NCBI GenBank assembly: GCA_002292955.1 | Contig: DBCH01000097.1 | Location: 6,102 to 14,311 of the forward strand | Direction: 5' to 3' | Origin: Microbacteriaceae bacterium UBA963 | GTDB taxonomy: Bacteria > Actinomycetota > Actinomycetes > Actinomycetales > Microbacteriaceae | Length of the DNA stretch: 8,210 bases | Part shown: positions 1 through 5,481 of the stretch, one piece after another | Layout: the number at the start of each line of letters is the position of its first letter | How positions within the stretch are numbered: position 1 is the stretch's first letter | Notes under the pieces: model-generated | Databases searched by the model: none | The model's input: only the letters and a program-made list of their open reading frames with translations | What the model was told of the DNA's origin: nothing | Position numbers and translations under genes: made by a program

Positions 1-429
1 GGTGCTTCGGTGGCCACCGCGAGCGCAATGGCGCCGGTGCCCGAGCCGAGGTCGATGACCCGCGGACTCGGTTGTCCCGAGGCCATGACGGCGTCGACCA
101 CAATCTGCACGAGCAGCTCGGTCTCGGGACGTGGCACGAACGCCCCCGGCCCCACGGCGAGAACTAACTGCCTGAAACCCCGCTTCCCCGGTGATGTGTT
201 GAAGCGGTTCGCGCGCGGAACGCCGGCGGACAAGATCCCCAAACTGTTTGCGCTGATCATTTGAGAAGTCAGCCCCCGAAACGAGTCGAGCGGCTAATTC
301 CCCCCGACCGACACCGAGCACATGGGCAGCGAGGAGAAGAGCGTCCACCTCGGGGGTCGCAATGCCCACGGCCACGAATTCCTCCGCGGCGGCGTTGACC
401 GCGTCACCCAAGGATTCTTCGGTTATCAT
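1..429 (-). CDS. prmC: Release factor glutamine methyltransferase PrmC, N-terminal part, with apparent frameshift
   Basis: PrmC (HemK) uses S-adenosylmethionine to methylate the glutamine of the GGQ motif in release factors RF1 and RF2, a cytosolic step needed for efficient termination. The start is ATG at 429-427, with GGAG at 438-435 (5 nt spacing). The first 83 codons read as a PrmC helical domain ending in PLQHITGEAGF. The family motif FVPRPETELL and the SAM-binding loop DLGSGTGAIALAVA follow, but in another frame. Removing one C from the CCCC run at 178-181 joins both frames into a normal PrmC N-terminal half of about 142 residues. The gene runs off the left edge, so the NPPY catalytic motif lies outside. 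It is divergent from cysK and separated from rho-prfA, its usual partners. Family identity is seen directly. Whether the frameshift is real or a sequencing error cannot be decided here. Confidence 0.88.
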   Translation of the reverse strand, partial: MITEESLGDAVNAAAEEFVAVGIATPEVDALLLAAHVLGVGRGELAARLVSGADFSNDQRKQFGDLVRRRSAREPLQHITGEAGFQAVSSRRGAGGVRATSRDRAARADCGRRRHGLGTTESAGHRPRLGHRRHCARGGHRST

Positions 430-532
430 GATGACTCCGAACGTAACAGAATCCGGGCCGTTGGTCGGGGGAACGAAATCTTTCTTCCGCTAACGCCTGT
501 TCGCCACTTCATCCCACCCAGAGAGGCATCAC
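430..532. promoter_or_regulatory. Divergent intergenic region between prmC and cysK
   Basis: This 103-bp gap must carry the promoters of both prmC (leftward) and cysK (rightward). On the minus strand, TGTTACGTT at 448-440 matches an extended -10 of the TGnTANNNT type. It lies so close to the prmC ATG that it would remove the GGAG ribosome binding site from the message, so the match is doubtful. No convincing -35/-10 pair is visible for cysK. The cysK ribosome binding site GAGAGG is at 521-526. Confidence 0.3.
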
Positions 533-1468
533 GTGGCTCGAATTTACGATGACATCACTGCACTCACCGGAAACACCCCACTGGTAAGGATCAACCGGCT
601 AACTGAGGGCATCGACACAAACCTGCTGGCCAAACTGGAGTACTACAACCCCGGCAACAGCGTTAAAGACCGGCTCGGCACGGCCATCATCGATGCCGCC
701 GAAAAGTCCGGCGCGCTCAAGCCCGGTGGCACCATTGTCGAGGGCACCAGCGGTAACACGGGCATCGCGCTGGCGCTCGTGGGTGCGGCTCGCGGATACA
801 ACGTGATTCTCACCATGCCCGAGACCATGAGCATCGAGCGACGAGTCCTTGTTCGCGCCTACGGCGCCGAAATTGTTCTCACGCCCGGCCCCGAGGGCAT
901 GAAGGGCGCTGTGGCAAAAGCCGAAGAGATCGTGGCAAACACGCCCGGTGCCATTCTCGCTCGCCAGTTCGACAACGAGGCAAACCCGGCCATTCACCGC
1001 GCGACGACGGCTGAAGAAGTCTGGAATGACACCGACGGCAAGGTCGACATTTTCATTGCCGGGGTGGGCACGGGTGGCACCATCACGGGTGTGGGCCAGG
1101 TTCTCAAGGAGCGCAAGCCGGGAGTTCAGATCATCGGCGTCGAGCCCGAAGAGTCCCCTATCCTCAACGGCGGAACCCCGGGGCCGCACAAGATTCAAGG
1201 AATCGGCGCTAACTTTATCCCGTCCATTCTCGATCGGTCCGTGATTGACGAGGTCTTCGACGTCAACGTGGATCAGGCCCTCGTGATGGCTCGCCGCCTG
1301 GCCGCTGAAGAAGGCATCCTCTCGGGCATCTCAACCGGTGCAATTTTCCACGCCGCCCTTGAGGTCGCCAAACGACCCGAGAACGCCGGCAAGACCATCG
1401 TCGCCATCGTGTGTGACTACGGCGAGCGCTATGTCTCAACCATGCTGTGGGAGCCGTTCCGCGACTAG
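533..1468 (+). CDS. cysK: Cysteine synthase A (O-acetylserine sulfhydrylase)
   Basis: This cytosolic PLP enzyme converts O-acetylserine and sulfide to cysteine and acetate, the last step of cysteine synthesis. The protein has 311 residues, the usual CysK length. Visible motifs are LTGNTPLVR (11-19), the PLP lysine in GNSVKDR (K45), the substrate loop TSGNTG (72-77), the phosphate-binding glycine loop GVGTGGT (177-183), and the late GISTGA segment holding the serine that contacts the PLP ring nitrogen. The GTG start at 533 is fixed by GAGAGG at 521-526 with 6 nt spacing and by the typical RIYDDITALTGNTP opening. cysE follows after 50 nt in the same direction. The two products normally form the cysteine synthase complex, in which the CysE C-terminus inserts into the CysK active site; the CysE here ends in isoleucine, as that interaction requires. 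Cystathionine beta-synthase is excluded by length and motifs. Confidence 0.96.
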   Translation: MARIYDDITALTGNTPLVRINRLTEGIDTNLLAKLEYYNPGNSVKDRLGTAIIDAAEKSGALKPGGTIVEGTSGNTGIALALVGAARGYNVILTMPETMSIERRVLVRAYGAEIVLTPGPEGMKGAVAKAEEIVANTPGAILARQFDNEANPAIHRATTAEEVWNDTDGKVDIFIAGVGTGGTITGVGQVLKERKPGVQIIGVEPEESPILNGGTPGPHKIQGIGANFIPSILDRSVIDEVFDVNVDQALVMARRLAAEEGILSGISTGAIFHAALEVAKRPENAGKTIVAIVCDYGERYVSTMLWEPFRD

Positions 1469-1507
1469 CCACAGAGACACCGCCGCCCGCGGTGAACGCG
1501 ACTAGCC
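1460..1507 (+). repeat. 11-bp direct repeat around the cysK stop and upstream of cysE
   Basis: CGCGACTAGCC occurs at 1460-1470, where it contains the cysK stop codon TAG, and again at 1497-1507, just ahead of the cysE ribosome binding site. The copies start 37 nt apart. In the second copy the following T makes TAGCCT (1503-1508), which fits an actinobacterial -10 box. This could be a small duplication or chance. Confidence 0.35.
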
Positions 1508-1518
1508 TAGGAATTACC

Positions 1519-2127
1519 ATGTCACCCCTCCGCGAAGACCTCCTCAATGCGCGCGCGCACGATCCGGCAGCGCGCAACTCATTCGAGACCTTCTTCGTGG
1601 CATCCGGATTGCACGCCGTGTGGTGGCATCGCTGGCACCACTGGCTGTGGACACACGGGCTGAAGTTTCTGGCACGTGCGGGATCACAAATCACGAGATT
1701 CTGGACGGGCATCGAGATTCACCCGGGGGCCACCATCGGACGACGGTTCTTTATTGACCACGGCATGGGCGTCGTCATTGGCGAAACTGCCGAAATCGGT
1801 GACGACGTGATGATTTACCACGGCGTGACCCTCGGCGGTCGTTCACTTGCACACCATAAGCGCCACCCCACGGTTCGTGACGGCGTCACCATCGGCGCGG
1901 GCGCCAAGGTGCTCGGACCCGTCGTCATTGGCGAGCGAAGCGTGATCGGCGCCAACGCGGTTGTGGTCCGCGATGTTCCCCCCGACTCCGTTGCGGTGGG
2001 CATTCCCGCCGTCATCAAGCCGCGCAAGGTCATCGCGGGTACATCTGCGACGCGACGCAAGAAAGCACCGGCGGCGGAAGATCCCGGCGTTGACTCGGCG
2101 TGGATTGACCCCGCCGTCTTTATTTAG
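1519..2127 (+). CDS. cysE: Serine O-acetyltransferase
   Basis: CysE transfers acetyl from acetyl-CoA to serine, giving O-acetylserine for CysK; it is the feedback-controlled entry step of cysteine synthesis. ATG at 1519 is chosen over an upstream ATG at 1447 that lies inside cysK, because AGGA at 1509-1512 sits 6 nt ahead and homology starts at the SPLREDLLNARAHDPAAR segment. The protein has 202 residues, the short form without the long N-terminal helical extension of the E. coli enzyme (273). The left-handed beta-helix shows IEIHPGATIG (65-74), the catalytic histidine in IDHGMG (H81), VVIGETAEIG (85-94), YHGVTLGG (100-107) and GAGAKVLGPVVIG (127-138). Where E. coli has Asp143 this protein has Glu66, which I recall as common in Gram-positive CysE. 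The tail from about 175 is Lys/Arg/Ala-rich and ends in isoleucine. It overlaps the convergent GT2 gene by 4 bp. Confidence 0.94.
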   Translation: MSPLREDLLNARAHDPAARNSFETFFVASGLHAVWWHRWHHWLWTHGLKFLARAGSQITRFWTGIEIHPGATIGRRFFIDHGMGVVIGETAEIGDDVMIYHGVTLGGRSLAHHKRHPTVRDGVTIGAGAKVLGPVVIGERSVIGANAVVVRDVPPDSVAVGIPAVIKPRKVIAGTSATRRKKAPAAEDPGVDSAWIDPAVFI

Positions 2128-3134
2128 CTCGTCTTCAACGTGTGCTCGAGAGAGTACCGTGCGATTCGGCTCTCATCTGAAAGTCCGGTGAGTTGCGCCC
2201 GGCGGATGTTGATCCATTTCTTGACGAGATGCGCCGGGTTGATCAACAACCAGCGCACGGTGGCGCCGAAGCTGTAGTTAGGGTCACGAATGATGCGACC
2301 AGAGGTTCGAGAAATATCGCGAGCCAATCTTGCGAGCATGCCGAGCCAACTGAGGGTTCGTTCATCGTGACCCGCGCGCTTCCGGCCGAGGGTCTCATCG
2401 AAGACCCGCCTTCCGTAGTCACCGAGTGTCACGTCATTGGAGTGTTCGACGGCTGCACGTGGTTGATACGCCTTGGCGAGACCGGCATTGAGCACATCAC
2501 GGGCAAATGCCAGGTCTTCTGAGTAGTCCAGATCGCGATACGGAATCGCGCCGAGCAGCAGGTCGCGCCGAGTGGCCGAGTTGACGTCGGAATAGAACAG
2601 GTCGGCATCGCTCAACGAATCGGCTGCCCCGGGCGCGCAGGAAACCACCGTGGTGCGGTCCAGAGGTCCACTCGCCGCAAAGACGCCATCAATTTCGTAT
2701 GCCAGCGAGGGAAAGCAGTTTTGGCGGGCAACCTGTCGACCGAAAACAGCGACGCAGGCGGGCTCGCCGGGCTCCGGGGTGCGGCGCATCGGCTCGAGCA
2801 GGTGTTCGAGCCAGTGAGTGTCGAGGGGAATAGCGTCGTGACTGAGATACGCCACAAACGTGCCCCGGGCGAGGTGCGCGGCCTGATTGCGTGTTCGCCC
2901 GTGGCCGAATTCTTGTTGAGGAATGGTGACCAGCCGCACCAGCGGGTGGCGGGACACGATTCCGAGCGTGTCGTCGGTCGATCCCGAATCGATGATGAGA
3001 ATCTCGAATTTTTCGACAAAATCTTGGGTTTCAACGGCCGTCAGGAGCCGGTCGAGGTAGGCCGCACCGTTGAACGTGGGGATGAAGACCGTTGCCTCGA
3101 TGCGGCCGCGTGAATCGGCACTAACCGCGGGCAC
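2124..3134 (-). CDS. GT2-family glycosyltransferase, rhamnosyltransferase-like
   Basis: This is probably a cytosolic, membrane-associated enzyme that moves a nucleotide-activated sugar onto a cell-surface glycan precursor. The protein has 336 residues. The GT-A fold shows VFIPTFNGAAYLDRLL (16-31), the nucleotide-binding Asp in IIDSGSTDDT (47-56), EFGHGRTRN (75-83), a segment typical of rhamnosyltransferase-like GT2 enzymes, SHDA (98-101) in the DXD position, and the acceptor-site acidic pair in YSEDLAFARDVLNAG (204-218). No transmembrane segment is evident. The start GTG at 3134 lies 2 nt after the stop of a 30-codon small ORF, so translation may be coupled; the ribosome binding site proper is weak. 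The wecE-type aminotransferase just upstream may make the donor sugar, but the motifs point as much to rhamnose. Donor and acceptor cannot be read from sequence. Confidence 0.87.
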   Translation of the reverse strand: MPAVSADSRGRIEATVFIPTFNGAAYLDRLLTAVETQDFVEKFEILIIDSGSTDDTLGIVSRHPLVRLVTIPQQEFGHGRTRNQAAHLARGTFVAYLSHDAIPLDTHWLEHLLEPMRRTPEPGEPACVAVFGRQVARQNCFPSLAYEIDGVFAASGPLDRTTVVSCAPGAADSLSDADLFYSDVNSATRRDLLLGAIPYRDLDYSEDLAFARDVLNAGLAKAYQPRAAVEHSNDVTLGDYGRRVFDETLGRKRAGHDERTLSWLGMLARLARDISRTSGRIIRDPNYSFGATVRWLLINPAHLVKKWINIRRAQLTGLSDESRIARYSLEHTLKTS

Positions 3135-3136
3135 GC

Positions 3137-3229
3137 CTATCCGCGCTTCTTCATTTTGAACTGACGTGCGAAGCCATCCACCGTGCCCTCATGTCGACGG
3201 TCGGTTACCTCCTGAGAGAAAACTGACAT
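3137..3229 (-). CDS. Unrecognised 30-residue small protein in the rho operon
   Basis: I do not recognise this protein. ATG at 3229-3227 is preceded by a strong ribosome binding site, GAGGAAGG, with about 4 nt spacing, the best Shine-Dalgarno in this part of the operon. The ORF has 30 codons and stops at TAG (3139-3137), 2 nt before the GTG of the GT2 gene. The product is soluble and charged: it begins MSVFSQEVTDRR and ends FKMKKRG, with no membrane segment or cysteines. It may be a real small protein, or a translated leader that delivers ribosomes to the poorly initiated GT2 gene. It could also be a remnant of a longer gene. Existence rests only on the ribosome binding site, position and frame. 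Confidence 0.45.
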   Translation of the reverse strand: MSVFSQEVTDRRHEGTVDGFARQFKMKKRG

Positions 3230-3247
3230 GGCACCTTCCTCAGCGGG

Positions 3248-3272
3248 GAGGCCGAAATCTGTGACGGGCCTC
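3248..3272 (-). other. Small hairpin at the 3' end of the aminotransferase gene
   Basis: A 6-bp inverted repeat, GAGGCC at 3248-3253 and GGCCTC at 3267-3272, with a 13-nt loop, starts in the aminotransferase stop codon region. No T tract follows on the minus strand, so it is not a classic intrinsic terminator. It could weaken read-through or protect an mRNA end between the aminotransferase and the downstream genes. With a stem this short it may also be chance. Confidence 0.25.
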
Positions 3273-4401
3273 AGGACTTCTTAAGCGTAGCGATGACGCG
3301 AGCAATGTCGGCTTCTGACATACCCGCCCACAGGGGAAGGCGCAGCTGCCGGGACGCGAAATGGTCGGTGTTCACCATGCTGCCTGACGTGCGGCCGTAA
3401 GCCTGGCCCGCGGGGCTCGAGTGCAGCGGTACGTAGTGGAACGTAGCCTGGACACCCTCGGCGCGCATGTTGGCAAGCACCTCGTCGCGCCGTTCGGGTG
3501 TGGGCAGCAACAGCCAAAAGACATGCGCCGCGTGAACGCCGCCGGGTGGGTCCATGAGAGCAACTCCGTTGGCGACAGCCCAGTCGCCCAGCTCCTCTCG
3601 ATATGCATTCCACACCCCGAAGCGCGCCGACTGAATGCTGTCAAACGCAGCCAGCTGCGCGTCCAACACGGCGGCATTGAGTTCTGAGGGCAAATAGCTC
3701 GATCCCCAGTCGACCCACGTGTACTTATCAACCTGACCCCGCAGGAACGTTGAGCGGTTCGTTCCCTTTTCGCGCATGATCTCGGCGGGCTCGGTGAGGT
3801 TATCCGAGCCAAACAGCACTGCTCCTCCCTCGCCACAGTGCACGTTCTTGGTGTCGTGAAAACTCTGGATGCCCACGTCGCCAATGGTGCCCAGCACTCC
3901 GTGGGGAGTTGGCACTGCGAGTCCGTGAGCGTTGTCCTCAATCACGCGAAGGTCGTGCACTGCCGCCAGCGACAGGACTGCGGACATGTCAACGGGAACG
4001 CCCCCGTAGTGCATTACTTCGATGGCCCGGGTGCGCTCAGTTATTGCGACCTCGATCTGATCGGTAGCTATGTTGCCGGTGGCAAGCTCCATGTCGACAA
4101 ACACCGGCGTTCCGCCGGCGGCAACGATGGCTGTCGCACCCGAAGAGAACGTAAAGCTCGGCAGAATCACTTCGTCGCCCGGCTTCACCCCGACGAGTCG
4201 AACCGCCATCTCGAGCGCGTGCGTGCCCGAGGTTGTTAGCAGGGCGTGCGCGGCACCGGTCATCTTTTTCAGTCGCGCCGAGGCGGAGGCGGTAAAGGGG
4301 CCATCACCGTGAACGTGGTCTGTGGCCAGCACAGCGGCAACGTTCTGTATTTCCGCGGGTGAGTGAAAAGGCCGCGAGAAGAGAATGGGATCCACGGTCA
4401 C
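3271..4401 (-). CDS. wecE: dTDP-4-amino-4,6-dideoxygalactose transaminase (DegT/DnrJ/EryC1/StrS family)
   Basis: WecE (RffA) is a cytosolic PLP enzyme that transfers an amino group from glutamate to dTDP-4-keto-6-deoxyglucose, giving dTDP-Fuc4N for surface polysaccharides. From GTG 4401 the protein has 376 residues, the same as E. coli WecE; GTG at 4395 is an alternative. A longer in-frame start at 4479 only adds residues antiparallel in frame to the prfA end and is rejected. Visible features are HGDGPFT (31-37), LLTTSGTHALEMA (54-66), GDEVILPSFTFSSGA (75-89), the PLP-ring Asp in VIEDNAHG (D156), the Schiff-base lysine in SFHDTKN (K185), CGEGG (189-193), and the WecE-specific stretches REKGTNRS (210-217) and RGQVDKYTWVD (221-231). 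It starts 4 nt after the prfA stop, so it belongs to the rho-prfA unit. Substrate is assigned by family resemblance; other 4-amino sugars remain possible. Confidence 0.9.
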   Translation of the reverse strand: MTVDPILFSRPFHSPAEIQNVAAVLATDHVHGDGPFTASASARLKKMTGAAHALLTTSGTHALEMAVRLVGVKPGDEVILPSFTFSSGATAIVAAGGTPVFVDMELATGNIATDQIEVAITERTRAIEVMHYGGVPVDMSAVLSLAAVHDLRVIEDNAHGLAVPTPHGVLGTIGDVGIQSFHDTKNVHCGEGGAVLFGSDNLTEPAEIMREKGTNRSTFLRGQVDKYTWVDWGSSYLPSELNAAVLDAQLAAFDSIQSARFGVWNAYREELGDWAVANGVALMDPPGGVHAAHVFWLLLPTPERRDEVLANMRAEGVQATFHYVPLHSSPAGQAYGRTSGSMVNTDHFASRQLRLPLWAGMSEADIARVIATLKKS

Positions 4402-4405
4402 GAAC

Positions 4406-5480
4406 CTACTCGCTGAGAGCGGCGAGACGCGACTCCTCGTCGGCCGTGATGCACGACTCAACGACGGGAGCGAGGGCACCGTCCATGACCTGATCGAGGT
4501 TGTACGACTTGTATCCCGTGCGGTGATCGGCGATGCGATTCTCCGGGAAAGTTGTACGTGCGGATGCGCTCAGAACGGTCAACCGTGCGGATCTGCGTTT
4601 TGCGTGCGGCACTGGCTTCGGCCGCCGCATCCTCCTGCTGCTTGGCAAGAATGCGAGCGCGCAGAACGCGCATGCCGGCTTCCCTGTTTTGGAGCTGCGA
4701 CTTCTCATTCTGCATCGACACGACGATGCCGGTGGGAAGGTGCGTGATGCGCACAGCTGAGTCCGTGGTGTTGACACTCTGCCCGCCAGGGCCGCTGGAG
4801 CGGTAGACGTCAATCTTGAGGTCGTTCTGGCTGATCTCAACCTCTTCGGGCTCGTCGACCTCGGGAAAGACCAGAACGCCGGCGGCCGAGGTGTGGATGC
4901 GCCCCTGCGATTCGGTCGCCGGTACGCGCTGAACGCGATGCACACCACCCTCGTACTTGAGGTGTGCCCACACCCCCAGCGCGGGATCCGGGGAGTTACC
5001 CTTGATGGCCACCTGAACGTCTTTGTAGCCGCCCAGATCCGACTCCGTGCGATCCAAGATTTCGGTCTTCCACCCCTTGGACTCGGCGTAGTGCAGGTAC
5101 ATGCGCAACAGGTCAGCGGCAAATAGTGCACTCTCGGCGCCGCCCTCGCCCGCCTTGATCTCCATGATCACGTCGCGACCGTCGTCGGGGTCGCGCGGAA
5201 TCAGGAGGCGACGCAGACGCTCCTGAGCTGCCGGCAGTGCCTCCTCAAGAGAGGTAACCTCGGCAGCGAAGGCGTCGTCCTCTTTTGCGAGTTCGCGAGC
5301 CGCAAGCAGGTCGTCCTGCATCGCCAGCAAACCCTCGTGGGCAGCTTTGATCTGACTCAACTGCGCGTAGCGCCGATTAAGTTTCTTGGCACGCGCCGCA
5401 TCGGCGTGCACAGCGGGATCCGACAGTTGCGTCTGGATCTCGGCGTGCTCATCGAGAAGAGCGTTAACCGAATCAATCAC
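4406..5480 (-). CDS. prfA: Peptide chain release factor 1, with apparent one-base frameshift
   Basis: RF1 recognises UAA and UAG in the ribosomal A site and triggers peptide release. The start is GTG 5480-5478, one base after the rho stop, and opens VIDSVNALLDEHAEIQ. Visible motifs are the stop-codon tripeptide in RVPATESQ (PAT 187-189), diagnostic of RF1 rather than RF2, and the catalytic GGQ (232-234) in SSGPGGQSVNTTDSAVR. After YNFP (residue 312) the frame breaks: one extra base in the run at 4543-4547 shifts reading into 28 foreign codons ending at TGA 4460-4458. In the next frame the normal RF1 end ENRIADHRTGYKSYNLDQVMDG continues to TAG 4408-4406. Corrected, the protein has 357 residues, close to the E. 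coli 360. As written, the product would be 340 residues with a wrong C-terminus. A sequencing indel is the likeliest cause; pseudogene or recoding are alternatives. Confidence 0.93.
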
Positions 5481-5481
5481 G

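Noticed and set aside
10..264. 84-residue plus-strand ORF at the left edge
   Set aside because: It is the antisense of prmC, whose SAM-binding and PRPETE motifs are evident on the minus strand.
1447..1518. Longer CysE start at 1447
   Set aside because: It lies partly within cysK, lacks a ribosome binding site and adds non-homologous residues. ATG 1519 has AGGA at the right distance.
4402..4479. 26 extra N-terminal residues for the aminotransferase from ATG 4479
   Set aside because: They overlap the RF1 C-terminal code, are Ser/Arg-rich filler and exceed the family start. GTG 4401 gives exactly 376 residues.
4543..4547. RF2-style programmed frameshift in prfA
   Set aside because: No in-frame stop codon directly follows the slip site and there is no obvious internal Shine-Dalgarno stimulator. 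The zero frame runs on 28 codons to a UGA, which RF1 does not read.
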